From Franconibacter helveticus LMG 23732 (GTDB lineage Bacteria; Pseudomonadota; Gammaproteobacteria; Enterobacterales; Enterobacteriaceae), in contig NZ_AWFX01000003.1 in NCBI RefSeq assembly GCF_000463115.2, forward strand, positions 62,001-126,000: a DNA stretch of 64,000 bases, written 5' to 3'. Both the position numbers and the translations under genes were made by a program. Position 1 is the stretch's first letter. Each line of letters starts with the position of its first letter. Under the pieces are notes generated by a model that searched no databases, had not been told where the DNA came from, and saw nothing but the letters and a program-made list of their open reading frames with translations. Of the stretch, positions 1-10,060 are shown piece by piece.

Positions 1-776
1 TCTGCGATATAAACAGAACGATGTTTACCGCCGGTACAGCCGATAGCGACGGTCAGGTAGCTGCGGTTATTTGTTTCCAGCATAGGCAGCCAAAGTTCAA
101 GGTAACTGCGGGTCTGGTAGATAAAATTATGTACTTCGGTATGACGATCAAGGAAGGCGGCGACGGGCTTATCAAGGCCGGTCATTGGACGCAGCTTAGG
201 GTCCCAGTGCGGGTTCGGCAGAAAGCGAACGTCAAACACGTAATCGGCGTCGATAGGAATGCCGTGCTTAAAACCAAACGATTCAAACACCATGGTCAGT
301 TCACGTTCGCGCTTACCAAGCAGACGCGTGCGAAGCATTTCGGCCAGTTCGTGCACTGACATCTCTGAGGTGTCGATAATTAAATCGGCGCGGGAGCGAA
401 GAGGCTCCAGCAGGTTGTTTTCTTCATCAATGGCGCTTTCAAGCGAGAGATTGCGGCCAGAAAGAGGGTGCAGACGGCGCGTGTCGCTGTAACGGCGGAT
501 GAGCGTATTGCGATCGGCATCCAGAAAGAGTAACTGCGGAGAAAAAGCCTCCGGCAGGTTGTTCATCGCCTGTTCGAAGATCTCCGGCGATTCGGGCATG
601 TTGCGCACATCGATACTGATGGCGGCGGAAATCTGCCGGTCCGCCAGCGTTCGCGCCAGCTCGGGCAACAACACCACCGGCAGGTTATCCACGCAGTAGA
701 AGCCCATATCTTCCAGCGCGCGTAAAGCGACCGATTTACCGGATCCTGAACGCCCGCTGACGATCATCAGCACCAT
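1..776 (-). CDS. rapZ: RapZ, RNase adapter protein (3' end cut by window)
   Basis: RapZ binds the small RNA GlmZ and presents it to RNase E, so tuning GlmS synthesis and amino-sugar supply. The start is the ATG at 776-774, giving MVLMIVSG, and a Walker A motif GRSGSGKS lies at residues 8-15. About 258 of the usual 284 residues are present; the reading frame runs off the left edge at the conserved [11 protein letters not shown] segment, so the missing part is only the last C-terminal stretch. It lies 64 bp downstream of ptsN on the same strand, the usual rpoN-hpf-ptsN-rapZ order. Identification rests on near-identity to the E. coli protein as I recall it. Confidence 0.96.
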   Translation of the reverse strand, partial: MVLMIVSGRSGSGKSVALRALEDMGFYCVDNLPVVLLPELARTLADRQISAAISIDVRNMPESPEIFEQAMNNLPEAFSPQLLFLDADRNTLIRRYSDTRRLHPLSGRNLSLESAIDEENNLLEPLRSRADLIIDTSEMSVHELAEMLRTRLLGKRERELTMVFESFGFKHGIPIDADYVFDVRFLPNPHWDPKLRPMTGLDKPVAAFLDRHTEVHNFIYQTRSYLELWLPMLETNNRSYLTVAIGCTGGKHRSVYIA

Positions 777-839
777 CTTCAGTCTCTCCCTGGTTTAGTA
801 CGGGCGACAGCCGCCCCTTTTAGTGAGCTTCGCAGCCCA

Positions 840-1325
840 TTATTCACTTTGCTCACCGCCTTCGGTGATTATCTGGTACAGCTCTTCATCGCTTTGTGCG
901 GCACGCAGACGGCGGCAGATGGTTTTGTCAGCCAGACGCCTTGCAACGAGCGAAAGCGTATGCAAATGGGTTTTGGTTTGATCCGCCGGCACCAACAGGG
1001 CAAAGAGGAGATCGACCGGCTGGTTATCGATGGCGTCAAAGGCGATAGGCGTTTCCAGTTGCACGAATACGCCTACCGCGCGCAGGGTATCTTCTTCAAG
1101 TTTACCGTGCGGAATGGCGATGCCGTTGCCGATGCCGGTACTCCCCATGCGCTCGCGCGTGAGGATCGCTTCAAACACCACCTGCTGAGGCAGGCTAAGC
1201 TGTTTTGCGGCAAGCTCGCTGATAATTTCCAGCGCGCGCTTTTTACTCTGGCAATGCACGCCGCTTCGGGTACATTCCTGGTTCAGGACATTGCTCAGTT
1301 GGAGAGCGGAATCATTATTCATCAT
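840..1325 (-). CDS. ptsN: PTS IIA-like nitrogen-regulatory protein EIIA-Ntr
   Basis: This is the terminal phosphoacceptor of the nitrogen PTS (PtsP-NPr-PtsN), a cytoplasmic regulator of potassium transport (TrkA, KdpD) and, in E. coli, of other targets including GlmS. The product has 161 residues against 163 in E. coli. The phosphorylated histidine is His73 in the motif GIAIPHGKL. The C-terminal tail (EGGEQSE) is the only part that differs clearly from the E. coli protein. Two consecutive Met codons begin the frame, and either could be the start. It sits between hpf and rapZ as in other enterobacteria. Confidence 0.97.
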   Translation of the reverse strand: MMNNDSALQLSNVLNQECTRSGVHCQSKKRALEIISELAAKQLSLPQQVVFEAILTRERMGSTGIGNGIAIPHGKLEEDTLRAVGVFVQLETPIAFDAIDNQPVDLLFALLVPADQTKTHLHTLSLVARRLADKTICRRLRAAQSDEELYQIITEGGEQSE

Positions 1326-1410
1326 AATTTCACCTAAGCATTCTCTGTGCTAACGGCCCGCTATTCCTCGAATAACGAGCCGTTAATACATCAGCCAAAC
1401 GCCCGGACAA

Positions 1411-1698
1411 TCAGTGTTGTTTCAGTTTATCTTTATGTTTAGTAAGTTGCCGCGCCAGTTTATCAATTAAACTGTCGATGGCGGCATACATATCCTGACC
1501 TTCCGCACTGGCATGAAGCTCGCCTCCGTTGACGTGCAACGTGGCGTCTGAGATGTGGGTGACCTTTTCCACTTTCAGCACTATGTAAACCTGGTTGATC
1601 CTTTCGAAGTACTGCTCCAGCTTGGCGAACTTCGTATTCACAAATTCACGAAGCGAATCAGTGATTTCGACGTTATGTCCAGTAATGTTGAGCTGCAT
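1411..1698 (-). CDS. hpf: Ribosome hibernation promoting factor HPF (short form)
   Basis: HPF binds the 30S decoding region in stationary phase and, with RMF, turns 70S ribosomes into inactive 100S dimers. The 95 residues match the short gamma-proteobacterial form exactly in length, with the single S30Ae domain (MQLNITGHNVEIT at the start, HKDKLKQH at the end) and no C-terminal dimerisation extension. It lies 22 bp downstream of rpoN and is probably cotranscribed with it, ptsN and rapZ. Confidence 0.97.
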   Translation of the reverse strand: MQLNITGHNVEITDSLREFVNTKFAKLEQYFERINQVYIVLKVEKVTHISDATLHVNGGELHASAEGQDMYAAIDSLIDKLARQLTKHKDKLKQH

Positions 1699-1720
1699 AG
1701 TGTCTTCCTTATCGGTTGAG

Positions 1721-3154
1721 TCAAACCAGCTGCTTGCGCTGATTCGACGGCGGAATAGATAAAGACTCTCGATACTTCGCTACAGTACGGCGGGCCACCA
1801 TGATGCCCTGGTCGGACAGCATAGAGGTCAGCTTACTGTCGCTCAGCGGCTTCGCGGGATTCTCCGCCGCTATTAATTTCTTCACCAGCGCGCGGATAGC
1901 GGTAGAGGAGGCTTCGCCGCCGCCTTCCGTATTCACATGGCTGGAGAAGAAATACTTCAGTTCAAAAATGCCCCGCGGGCTGTGCAGATACTTTTGCGTC
2001 GTCACGCGTGAAATCGTGGATTCATGCATTTCCACCGCCTGGGCGATATCCGCCAGTACCATTGGCTTCATGTACTCTTCGCCCTTTTCAAAAAAAGCCT
2101 GCTGCTGCTCGACAATGCAACGGCTTACGCGAAGCAGGGTGTCGTTACGGCTTTCGAGGCTTTTGATCAGCCATTTCGCTTCCTGGAGGTTGCTGCGAAT
2201 AAACTGGCTGTCGGACTCGTTGCGCGCAGTGGTACACATTGCGGCATAGTGCTGATTGATTTTCAGGCGCGGAATGCTGTCGGCGTTAAGCTCGACTGTC
2301 CATCGGCCGTTGTGCTTACGCACTAACACGTCCGGAATGACATATTCCGGCTCGCCGGTCTGGATTGACTGGCCGGGACGCGGGTCGAGCGACTGAATAA
2401 GCGTGACGGCTTCTTTCAGCACCTCTTCTTTGAGCCGGGTAACGCGCATCAGGCTGCGGAAATCGTGGTTCGCCAGTAAATCAAGGTGCTCGCTGATAAT
2501 AAGGCGCGCTTCATCAAGCCAGGGCGTTTCTCTGGCGAACTGCGAAAGCTGCACCAGCAAACAGTCTCGCAGGTCTCGCGCCGCCACGCCGACCGGGTCG
2601 AAGCGCTGAACACGCTTTAACACCGCTTCCACTTCCTCAAGGCTTATCTCTTCATCGCCCATGCTTTCCAGAATGTCTTCCAGCGCCACGGTGAGATAAC
2701 CTGTTTCATCAACGGCATCGACGATAGAAGTGGCAATGGCGCGGTCAGTATCGGAAAAGGGGGTTAGCTCCACCTGCCACATCAGGTAGTCCTGCAATGA
2801 CTGGGTGGTTTCGCCCTGATAGACCGGCAATTCGTCGTCCTGATAATCAACCCCGTTGCCGGAAGGCGTACCTGCGGTATAGACCTCTTCCCAGCTGGCG
2901 TCGAGCGGCAACTCTTCCGGCATCTCTTTTTGCTCGAGCGCCTCGGCGGTATCCAGGCCTTCGCTGCTTTGCGTTTCCTGAGTGGCTATCTCGTCATGAA
3001 ATTCGGTTTGCTCAAGCAGCGGATTGTTTTCCAGCGCTTGCTGAAGTTCTTGCTGCAATTCCAGCGTCGACAGTTGCAACAGACGAATAGCCTGTTGCAA
3101 CTGGGGCGTCATGGCAAGTTGTTGGCTAAGCCTAAGTTGCAAACCTTGCTTCAT
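1721..3154 (-). CDS. rpoN: RNA polymerase sigma-54 factor
   Basis: Sigma-54 directs RNA polymerase to -24/-12 promoters that need an enhancer-binding ATPase. The chosen start, [13 protein letters not shown] at 3154, gives 477 residues, equal to E. coli; the open frame continues 24 codons further upstream, but that sequence is not conserved. The Gln/Leu-rich region I covers about residues 1-50, followed by an acidic region II (about 50-120), the core-binding domain, the helix-turn-helix near 365-385 and the RpoN box [10 protein letters not shown] near the C terminus. It lies downstream of lptB, in the usual place. Confidence 0.97.
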   Translation of the reverse strand: MKQGLQLRLSQQLAMTPQLQQAIRLLQLSTLELQQELQQALENNPLLEQTEFHDEIATQETQSSEGLDTAEALEQKEMPEELPLDASWEEVYTAGTPSGNGVDYQDDELPVYQGETTQSLQDYLMWQVELTPFSDTDRAIATSIVDAVDETGYLTVALEDILESMGDEEISLEEVEAVLKRVQRFDPVGVAARDLRDCLLVQLSQFARETPWLDEARLIISEHLDLLANHDFRSLMRVTRLKEEVLKEAVTLIQSLDPRPGQSIQTGEPEYVIPDVLVRKHNGRWTVELNADSIPRLKINQHYAAMCTTARNESDSQFIRSNLQEAKWLIKSLESRNDTLLRVSRCIVEQQQAFFEKGEEYMKPMVLADIAQAVEMHESTISRVTTQKYLHSPRGIFELKYFFSSHVNTEGGGEASSTAIRALVKKLIAAENPAKPLSDSKLTSMLSDQGIMVARRTVAKYRESLSIPPSNQRKQLV

Positions 3155-3259
3155 ATTCAGAGCAAATTTCCTCAGGTGATAAAGATAAGTATACCTGTCA
3201 TGGCAAGGCGCGACGCCGCGATGCAATGTCGCGGGCGCGCTGCCGGTTGCTCTACCCTA

Positions 3260-3985
3260 TCAGAGTCTGAACTCTTCCCCAAGATAGACGCGCTTAACCT
3301 GTTCGTCTTGCAAGATAGCCTCAGGGGTGCCATGGGCGATAAGACGGCCCTGGCTTACGATATAGGCGCGTTCACAGACGGCAAGCGTTTCACGCACGTT
3401 ATGGTCGGTAATCAGCACGCCCAGGCCGCTGTCGCGCAGGTGCTCAATGATGCGTTTGATATCGATAACGGAAATAGGGTCCACCCCGGCGAAAGGTTCG
3501 TCGAGCAGGATAAATTTCGGGTTGGCGGCCAGCGCGCGGGCGATTTCTACGCGGCGGCGTTCACCCCCTGACAGCGCCTGACCGAGGCTGTTGCGCAAGT
3601 GGTCGATATGAAACTCTTCCATAAGCTCTTTTGCGCGGTCTTCGCGCTGCTCGCTGGAGAGATCGTCACGGATTTGCAGCACCGCCATCAGGTTATCGTA
3701 AACGCTCAGACGACGGAAAATCGAGGCTTCCTGCGGCAGATAGCCGATACCACGGCGGGCGCGGGCATGCAGCGGCAGCAGGCTAATATCCTCTTCATCA
3801 ATGATGATATTCCCGGCGTCGCGAGGCACTATCCCGACAACCATGTAGAAGGTTGTGGTTTTGCCGGCGCCGTTCGGACCGAGCAGGCCGACAATTTCAC
3901 CGGATTTCACTGTCAGGCTTACATCTTCAACGACACGACGGCCTTTGTATGCTTTAGCGAGATTTTTCGCGATTAATGTTGCCAT
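3260..3985 (-). CDS. lptB: LPS export ABC transporter ATPase LptB
   Basis: LptB is the cytoplasmic ATPase dimer of LptB2FG, which powers extraction of lipopolysaccharide from the inner membrane onto the LptC-LptA bridge. At 241 residues it is full length. Walker A is GPNGAGKTT at residues 36-44, the ABC signature is LSGGERRR, and Walker B with its catalytic Glu reads [11 protein letters not shown]. It follows lptA by 6 bp and precedes rpoN, the conserved lptC-lptA-lptB-rpoN order. Confidence 0.97.
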   Translation of the reverse strand: MATLIAKNLAKAYKGRRVVEDVSLTVKSGEIVGLLGPNGAGKTTTFYMVVGIVPRDAGNIIIDEEDISLLPLHARARRGIGYLPQEASIFRRLSVYDNLMAVLQIRDDLSSEQREDRAKELMEEFHIDHLRNSLGQALSGGERRRVEIARALAANPKFILLDEPFAGVDPISVIDIKRIIEHLRDSGLGVLITDHNVRETLAVCERAYIVSQGRLIAHGTPEAILQDEQVKRVYLGEEFRL

Positions 3986-3991
3986 AAGAAG

Positions 3992-4546
3992 TTAGTTGCT
4001 CTTTTTCTGCGCTGGTGCCTGGGAGTTGTTCTTATCCTGCAACTGCGACGGCACCAGCACGGTGGTAACGCGTTTACCCTTCTCGCTGAAGGCCTGCATT
4101 TTTTGCTCTTTCACCAGATAGGTGATTTTGTCGCCCTGGATATTGCTGTCGAGCTGTTCCAGATAAGCTTTGCCGGTCAGTACGACAAAGTCGTTTTGCA
4201 ACTCATAATGCATCTGCGAGGCATGGCCTTTCACCGGCTTGCCGTTGTCCTGCATCTGGTAAAACGTGGCTGGATTGCCGTAGCCGTCGATGACCTCTTT
4301 GCCTTCCTGGCCGCCCGGACGCGTGACCACGACCTTATCGGCATTGATCTTAATGGTGCCCTGGGTGACGACGACATTACCGGTAAAGGTGACGACGTTG
4401 CCCTGCATATCCAGCGACTGCTGATCAGACTCGATATGGATTGGCTGTTCAGTATCGCCGGTTACGGCAAACGTCGGGCAGCTTGCGGCCAGCAAAACGC
4501 CGGAAAGGGCGAGATTAAGGCTGAGTTTGTTTATTCTGAATTTCAT
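3992..4546 (-). CDS. lptA: Periplasmic LPS transport protein LptA
   Basis: LptA polymerises head to tail to form the periplasmic beta-jellyroll bridge for lipopolysaccharide. The start MKFRINKLSL at 4546 gives 184 residues; a longer frame with seven more residues exists but leaves no good signal peptide. The signal peptide ends near residue 27 (CPTFA before VTGD). The OstA/LptA domain follows and the C-terminal tail is Gln/Asn/Lys-rich. The gene start lies inside the 3' end of lptC (32 bp overlap), so translation is probably coupled. Confidence 0.96.
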   Translation of the reverse strand: MKFRINKLSLNLALSGVLLAASCPTFAVTGDTEQPIHIESDQQSLDMQGNVVTFTGNVVVTQGTIKINADKVVVTRPGGQEGKEVIDGYGNPATFYQMQDNGKPVKGHASQMHYELQNDFVVLTGKAYLEQLDSNIQGDKITYLVKEQKMQAFSEKGKRVTTVLVPSQLQDKNNSQAPAQKKSN

Positions 4547-5099
4547 ACGAGGTTCTAACCTTTTCAATCAGCTCGGCATTTTTATTGCGTAAGTTTCCGC
4601 GCATTTTCAGGCCGCTGGAGTTAAAGCTGGTGCCATATAACGTGACGAGCTTATCCGATGAGACATCCTGAGTTATCAGGTTGATTTGCGCTTCGTCCGT
4701 CGTAATTTTGCGCAACTGCGAATCTGCGGTCAGTGCGTTGACCTCAACGTGACCATAAAGGTACAGCATCCGATCATTAGTCAGTTTGGCTTTATCTGCC
4801 TTAACTGACCAGGTCGGCGTCTTGTCGGCTTCCTGAGTATCGAAGGTGGTCATGACTGGTTGCGTAAACCAGGAGACGCCATCCGATGAATAATACTCAA
4901 CATGCTGCGCGACTAACCGGTAATTCATTGCGCCTTCAGGACTGTAAACCAGCGTGCTGGAATGCTCGCTCTGGTAAGTCGGCTCGTTATCGTTTGTCGG
5001 CACTGGTCCGGTTTCATCCTGATCGGCGAGGTTAATGCCGATTAGCACTAACGCCGCCAGCGCCAGCAGAATGATCACCCAGCGTCTGGTTTTACTCAT
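4515..5099 (-). CDS. lptC: LPS export bitopic protein LptC
   Basis: LptC is anchored in the inner membrane, binds LptB2FG and passes LPS to LptA. The 194 residues (191 in E. coli) start with MSKTRRW and a single membrane helix at about residues 7-25 (VIILLALAALVLIGI), followed by a periplasmic jellyroll. It overlaps the end of kdsC by 4 bp (ATGA) and the start of lptA by 32 bp, so kdsC-lptC-lptA-lptB form a translationally coupled block. Confidence 0.96.
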   Translation of the reverse strand: MSKTRRWVIILLALAALVLIGINLADQDETGPVPTNDNEPTYQSEHSSTLVYSPEGAMNYRLVAQHVEYYSSDGVSWFTQPVMTTFDTQEADKTPTWSVKADKAKLTNDRMLYLYGHVEVNALTADSQLRKITTDEAQINLITQDVSSDKLVTLYGTSFNSSGLKMRGNLRNKNAELIEKVRTSYEIQNKQTQP

Positions 5100-5662
5100 A
5101 AAGATTGCCCTTTGGCCTCATCAAGCTTGCCCTGCGCCAGCAGTAGCAGATCGCAGACTTCACGCACCGCGCCACGCCCGCCATGAATACGGGTAACATA
5201 ATCGGCGCGCGGAACGAGCAACGGATGCGCATCAGCAACCGCCACGCTCAGCCCCACTTCCGCCATCACAGGCCAGTCAATCAAATCATCGCCTACATAA
5301 GCCACATTGTCGGGTGCCAGCGCCAGTTTTTCCAGCAAGTTACGGTAGGCAATTAATTTATCGGATTGCCCCTGGTAAAGATGCGTAATGCCGAGGGTTT
5401 CGCAGCGGTCTTCCAGTAGCTTTGCCTTACGGCCGGTAATAATCGCGACCTCGATACCGGAGGTCAGCGCGCAGCGAATGCCATATCCGTCGCGCACATT
5501 AAACGCCTTGAGCTCTTCGCCGCTATTGCCCATATAAATCAGGCCGTCGGACATAACGCCGTCAACATCAAGGATCAGCAGGCGAATCTGCTCTGCCCGC
5601 GCCATAACCTGCGCGCTTACCGGCCCGTAACAGGTTGCGATAGCGCCATCTGCGTTACTCAT
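5096..5662 (-). CDS. kdsC: 3-deoxy-D-manno-octulosonate 8-phosphate phosphatase
   Basis: KdsC removes the phosphate from Kdo-8-phosphate, giving the Kdo sugar of the LPS inner core. It is a C0-type HAD phosphatase without a cap domain and works as a tetramer. The DxD nucleophile motif is LDVDGV, with Asp32 and Asp34, and the HAD motif III/IV segment reads VAYVGDDLIDWPVM. The 188 residues match E. coli in length. It is placed between kdsD and lptC. Confidence 0.97.
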   Translation of the reverse strand: MSNADGAIATCYGPVSAQVMARAEQIRLLILDVDGVMSDGLIYMGNSGEELKAFNVRDGYGIRCALTSGIEVAIITGRKAKLLEDRCETLGITHLYQGQSDKLIAYRNLLEKLALAPDNVAYVGDDLIDWPVMAEVGLSVAVADAHPLLVPRADYVTRIHGGRGAVREVCDLLLLAQGKLDEAKGQSL

Positions 5663-5677
5663 TCACTCTTTCCTTTC

Positions 5678-6664
5678 TTAAACCACGCCCGCGCGCAGCA
5701 AATCATGCATATGTACCACACCGAGCAACTGGTCGCCATCAGCCACCAGGACAGAGGTTATATGGCGCGACTGCATGAGATTCAAGGCTTCCACCGCCAG
5801 CGTGCCCGGCCGAATGCGGACACCGCCGCGGGTCATCACATCTACAATGCGCAATTTGTGTAAATCGACGCCCATATCGAAGACCCGACGTAAATCGCCA
5901 TCGGTGAATATGCCTTCAATTTTCATCAGATCGTCGCAAATTACCGTCATGCCAAGGTTTTTGCGCGTGATTTCCAGCAGCGCGTCGCGAAGCGTGGCGT
6001 CTTTGCTGACCCGCGGGATTTCATCGCCGGTATGCATAATATCGTTCACACGCAGCAGAAGCTTGCGCCCCAGCGCGCCGCCTGGGTGCGAAAGCGCAAA
6101 ATCTTCAGCCGTAAAACCGCGCGCTTTAAGAAGCGCCACGGCCAGCGCGTCGCCCATCACAAGCGTTGCGGTAGTGCTGGAGGTGGGCGCCAGGCCAAGC
6201 GGGCAGGCCTCTTTGGGGACTTTTACACAAAGATGAATATCCGCCGCGCGCGCCATGGCGCTTTCCGGGCGGCTGGTCATGCAAATCAACGGGACTTGCA
6301 AACGTTTTAGCACCGGGATAAGCGCGAGAATTTCATTCGATTCGCCTGAATTGGAGATAGCGATAACGATATCCTGCGCCGTAACCATGCCCAAATCGCC
6401 ATGACTTGCTTCGCCAGGGTGCACAAAAAACGCGGGCGTGCCGGTGCTGGCGAAGGTCGCCGCCATTTTTTTGCCGATATGGCCTGATTTGCCCATCCCC
6501 ATGACCACGACTTTGCCCTGGCAGTAGAACATGCTTTCACAGGCCTTGCTAAAATCTGCGTTGATATACTGGTCGAGCTGCGCCAGGCCTTCACGTTCAA
6601 TTTCCAGCACTTCTTTTCCGGCCAGCTGGAAGTCAAAACCCGGCGGCAAATCTATCTGCGACAT
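5678..6664 (-). CDS. kdsD: Arabinose-5-phosphate isomerase KdsD
   Basis: KdsD interconverts ribulose 5-phosphate and arabinose 5-phosphate, the first committed precursor of Kdo. The chosen start MSQIDLPPGFDF at 6664 gives 328 residues, the E. coli length; 25 extra upstream codons are open but run into the end of yrbG. A SIS domain (about 35-180, with GMGKSGHIGKK and the SNSGES loop) is followed by two CBS motifs (about 205-328). It precedes kdsC by 15 bp. Confidence 0.97.
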   Translation of the reverse strand: MSQIDLPPGFDFQLAGKEVLEIEREGLAQLDQYINADFSKACESMFYCQGKVVVMGMGKSGHIGKKMAATFASTGTPAFFVHPGEASHGDLGMVTAQDIVIAISNSGESNEILALIPVLKRLQVPLICMTSRPESAMARAADIHLCVKVPKEACPLGLAPTSSTTATLVMGDALAVALLKARGFTAEDFALSHPGGALGRKLLLRVNDIMHTGDEIPRVSKDATLRDALLEITRKNLGMTVICDDLMKIEGIFTDGDLRRVFDMGVDLHKLRIVDVMTRGGVRIRPGTLAVEALNLMQSRHITSVLVADGDQLLGVVHMHDLLRAGVV

Positions 6665-6678
6665 AATCTGTTTCCGAT

Positions 6679-7656
6679 TCATCCTGTAAGACGAGGCGAG
6701 AGCCAAAAGAGCATCGCCATCCATACGACAAAGCCGCACAGCAACCCGGCGCCTGCTCGCTTGCCTATGTGACGCGCGCGCCGCCAGCAGAGCAGGGCGA
6801 AGATCACGCTGACCAGCAGCGTCACGCCATAATCCCGAGTAAAGAGCAGCGGATTGATTTCACCGGGCGCGAGTAAAGCCGTCAGCCCGGGCACAATAGC
6901 AATATTATAAATATTCGAACCGATGATATTACCGATGGCGATGTCATCTTCACCTTTACGCGCGCCGGCGATGGCGGTGGCAAGCTCAGGCAGACTGGTG
7001 CCGATGGCGATAACGGTAAGGCCTACCGTCAATTCGCTGATGCCGAAGCTATTGGCCAGTACGGTAGCGTTATCAATCACTATTTGCGTTGCTATCGGCA
7101 TCATAATAAGCGCAACGCCGAGCCATAAAAAGGCGACCGGACGGCTGCCTTCACGCGGCAGTTCCGCCTGTTGTTCGCGGGTCAGGCTATCATTACCCTG
7201 ACGTTCCGCCAGCCGGGCGACTTTAACGATGAGCCAGATATAGGCCGCCGCCATGCAAAGCAATATGCCGCCATCCAGCCGCGAGAGCATGCCGTCGTAA
7301 AAAAATAGGCCAGCCAGCGCGCTGACAAGCAGCATAATCGGCAGTTCGCGACGCAGCACGTCGGAGTGGACGCGAAACGGATGCAGCAGCGCCGCCAGGC
7401 CGAGAATCAACAGAATATTGGTAATATTGGAACCGAGGGCCGTACCCAGCGCAAGGTCGGCCTGACCATGCAGCGCGGCGGCGGTGGCCACCAGGATTTC
7501 CGGCAGCGACGTGCCGATACCGACAACGGTCATACCGATAATCAGCGGCGGTACGCCCAGGCTGCGGCATAACAGGGAAGCGGCGAACACCAGACGATCG
7601 GCGCTGTAGACAACTAAAAGTAAACCGATAATTAACAGCGCCGTAGCTAAAAGCAT
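6679..7656 (-). CDS. yrbG: Inner-membrane Na+/Ca2+ exchanger family protein YrbG
   Basis: This is a member of the CaCA cation exchanger family with two inverted-repeat halves and about ten membrane helices. Each half carries the signature GTSLPE: residues 48-53 (GIGTSLPEILVA) and again near residue 215 (AIGTSLPELATA), with the acidic residues that bind the cation. The 325 residues match E. coli. It is the first gene of the yrbG-kdsD-kdsC-lpt cluster and is divergent from mlaF. The physiological substrate in enterobacteria is not established. Confidence 0.93.
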   Translation of the reverse strand: MLLATALLIIGLLLVVYSADRLVFAASLLCRSLGVPPLIIGMTVVGIGTSLPEILVATAAALHGQADLALGTALGSNITNILLILGLAALLHPFRVHSDVLRRELPIMLLVSALAGLFFYDGMLSRLDGGILLCMAAAYIWLIVKVARLAERQGNDSLTREQQAELPREGSRPVAFLWLGVALIMMPIATQIVIDNATVLANSFGISELTVGLTVIAIGTSLPELATAIAGARKGEDDIAIGNIIGSNIYNIAIVPGLTALLAPGEINPLLFTRDYGVTLLVSVIFALLCWRRARHIGKRAGAGLLCGFVVWMAMLFWLSPRLTG

Positions 7657-7886
7657 GCAAAGTCCTTTATTCAGGTATAATCGCCGGTCTACTTCGCCTG
7701 AAGCCCTGGCTGCGCACGGATCTTTTTGGGAAAGTACAAAATCCTAATTCTGACTTTATGCGCCCAAAAAGTAAAACAAATGCCAGCTTTCGCTAACCCT
7801 TGCGGCTAATTATCTGTAAAAATGTTCCGCTTGCGGAGAATAACCGCGTCATGCTGAATCATAACGCACTCAGTAAGGATAAATTG

Positions 7887-8702
7887 ATGAGCCAGGCCGA
7901 GATGAATCTGGTGGACGTTCGCGGTGTCAGCTTTACTCGCGGTGATAGGTGCATCTTTGACAATATTTCTCTCACCGTGCCGCGAGGTAAAATCACGGCT
8001 ATCATGGGGCCGTCCGGGATAGGCAAAACGACGTTGTTGCGCCTTATCGGTGGACAGATCCAGCCCGATCGCGGAGAGATCCTCTTCGACGGTGAAAACA
8101 TCCCCGCCATGTCCCGCTCGCGTCTTTACGCCGTGCGTAAGCGCATGAGCATGCTGTTCCAGTCAGGGGCGCTTTTTACCGACCTGAACGTGTTTGAAAA
8201 TGTGGCCTGGCCGCTGCGTGAACATACCCGGCTGCCAGGACCGCTGTTGCACAGTACGGTAATGATGAAGCTTGAAGCCGTAGGGCTTCGCGGCGCGGCG
8301 AAGCTTATGCCTTCAGAGCTTTCCGGCGGGATGGCGCGCAGAGCGGCGCTGGCGCGCGCTATCGCGCTGGAGCCCGATCTCATCATGTTCGACGAACCCT
8401 TTGTCGGGCAGGACCCCATTACGATGGGCGTGCTGGTAAAGTTAATTTCCGAATTAAACAGCTCGCTCGGCGTCACCTGCATCGTCGTTTCTCACGATGT
8501 GCCTGAAGTGCTAAGCATCGCTGATTACGCTTATATCGTGGCGGATAAACGCATTGTGGCGCATGGCAGCGCTCAGGCCCTTCAGGAAAATCAGGAGCCG
8601 CGAGTGCGCCAGTTCCTTGATGGAATAGCCGACGGGCCGGTGCCATTCCGCTACCCCGCCGGGGATTATCAGCAAGATTTGTTATCAGGAACAGGGAGTT
8701 AA
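7887..8702 (+). CDS. mlaF: Phospholipid transport ABC ATPase MlaF
   Basis: MlaF is the ATPase of the MlaFEDB inner-membrane complex, which moves phospholipids between the inner membrane and the periplasmic carrier MlaC to maintain outer-membrane asymmetry. The start ATG at 7887 is preceded by AAGGATAAATTG, a good ribosome-binding site, and gives 271 residues; an upstream extension to 7800 is not conserved. Walker A is GPSGIGKTT at 41-49, the signature is LSGGMARR and Walker B LIMFDEP. It is the first gene of mlaFEDCB. Confidence 0.96.
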   Translation: MSQAEMNLVDVRGVSFTRGDRCIFDNISLTVPRGKITAIMGPSGIGKTTLLRLIGGQIQPDRGEILFDGENIPAMSRSRLYAVRKRMSMLFQSGALFTDLNVFENVAWPLREHTRLPGPLLHSTVMMKLEAVGLRGAAKLMPSELSGGMARRAALARAIALEPDLIMFDEPFVGQDPITMGVLVKLISELNSSLGVTCIVVSHDVPEVLSIADYAYIVADKRIVAHGSAQALQENQEPRVRQFLDGIADGPVPFRYPAGDYQQDLLSGTGS

Positions 8703-8709
8703 ACCACAG

Positions 8710-9492
8710 ATGCTGTTGAATGCGCTGGCGTCGTTCGGGCGTCGCGGGTTAAAAGTGTGCGCTTCCTTTGGTCGGGCCGGACTTATGCTGTTTAACGCAG
8801 TGATCGGCAAACCGGAGTTCCGCAAGCAGGCACCGCTGCTGATGCGCCAGATTTATAACGTCGGCGTGCTGTCGATGCTTATTATCATCGTTTCCGGCCT
8901 GTTTATTGGCATGGTGCTGGGGCTGCAAGGCTATCTGGTATTAACCACTTACAGTGCTGAAACCAGTCTTGGCATGATGGTGGCGCTGTCGCTTCTGCGC
9001 GAGTTAGGGCCGGTGGTTTCCGCGCTGCTTTTTGCCGGGCGCGCCGGTTCGGCTCTGACTGCGGAAATCGGCCTGATGAAAGCGACAGAGCAGCTATCGA
9101 GCATGGAGATGATGGCGGTTGATCCGCTGCGTCGGGTTATCGCTCCGCGCTTCTGGGCGGGGATGATTACGCTGCCTCTGCTGACGATTATTTTTGTCTC
9201 TGTCGGCGTCTGGGGCGGCGCGCTGGTCGGCGTGAGCTGGAAAGGCATCGATGCAGGCTTTTTCTGGTCCGCCATGCAAGACGCCGTCGACTGGCGCCTC
9301 GATTTAGTAAACTGTTTGATTAAGAGTGTGGTGTTTGCCGTTACCGTAACGTGGATTGCGTTATTTAACGGTTATGATGCGATTCCGACATCCGCAGGGA
9401 TCAGCCGGGCAACTACACGTACCGTTGTGCACGCATCGCTGGCCGTTCTGGGGCTGGATTTCGTGCTCACTGCATTGATGTTTGGGAATTAA
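8710..9492 (+). CDS. mlaE: Phospholipid transport permease MlaE
   Basis: MlaE is the permease of the Mla complex. It is 260 residues with an N-terminal amphipathic segment and about five membrane helices, beginning [14 protein letters not shown]. The typical MlaE motif region [19 protein letters not shown] is visible near residue 100. It starts 7 bp after mlaF and ends 3 bp before mlaD, so the operon is tightly packed. Confidence 0.96.
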   Translation: MLLNALASFGRRGLKVCASFGRAGLMLFNAVIGKPEFRKQAPLLMRQIYNVGVLSMLIIIVSGLFIGMVLGLQGYLVLTTYSAETSLGMMVALSLLRELGPVVSALLFAGRAGSALTAEIGLMKATEQLSSMEMMAVDPLRRVIAPRFWAGMITLPLLTIIFVSVGVWGGALVGVSWKGIDAGFFWSAMQDAVDWRLDLVNCLIKSVVFAVTVTWIALFNGYDAIPTSAGISRATTRTVVHASLAVLGLDFVLTALMFGN

Positions 9493-9495
9493 TTC

Positions 9496-10047
9496 ATGCA
9501 AACGAAGAAATTTGAAATCTGGGTCGGCGCTTTTATGCTGGTGGCGCTACTGGCGGGGCTTTTCCTGTTCCTTAAGGTCGCCAATGTTACGTCAATGCGC
9601 ACGGAGCCGACTTATCAGCTCTACGCGACTTTCGATAATATCGGCGGCCTGAAGGTCAGTTCGCCGGTACGGATTGGCGGCGTGGTCATCGGTCGTGTGG
9701 CGGATATCTCCCTTGATCCTAAAACCTACCTGCCGCGCGTAACGATGGATATTGAACAACGTTACGATCATATCCCTGATACCAGTTCTCTCTCTATTCG
9801 CACTTCTGGTCTTCTCGGCGAGCAATATCTGGCGCTGAACGTCGGGTTCGAAGATCCGGAGCTGGGAACTTCTATCCTTAAAGAGGGCGGAACCATTCAG
9901 GATACGAAATCCGCAATGGTGCTGGAGGACCTCATTGGTCAGTTCCTCTATAAAAGCAACAGCGGCGACAATCAGAATAGCGACAGTGCGCAAACGCCAG
10001 CTGCCGACCATACTGATTCGACGCCGCAGCCTGAAACGTCGAAATAA
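9496..10047 (+). CDS. mlaD: MCE-domain lipid transport protein MlaD
   Basis: MlaD forms the hexameric MCE ring in the periplasm through which phospholipid passes between MlaE and MlaC. The 183 residues show one N-terminal membrane anchor (about 7-27) and an MCE domain (about 39-118, [23 protein letters not shown] at its start). The C-terminal tail is polar and low in complexity ([17 protein letters not shown]), as in E. coli. It lies between mlaE and mlaC. Confidence 0.96.
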   Translation: MQTKKFEIWVGAFMLVALLAGLFLFLKVANVTSMRTEPTYQLYATFDNIGGLKVSSPVRIGGVVIGRVADISLDPKTYLPRVTMDIEQRYDHIPDTSSLSIRTSGLLGEQYLALNVGFEDPELGTSILKEGGTIQDTKSAMVLEDLIGQFLYKSNSGDNQNSDSAQTPAADHTDSTPQPETSK

Positions 10048-10060
10048 CTCAGGAGAGAAA

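Noticed and set aside
3155-3226. 24-codon N-terminal extension of rpoN
   Set aside because: Not conserved; [13 protein letters not shown] is the family start and gives the exact usual length.
7800-7886. 29-codon N-terminal extension of mlaF
   Set aside because: Lies in the promoter/leader region; the internal ATG at 7887 has the better ribosome-binding site and family length.
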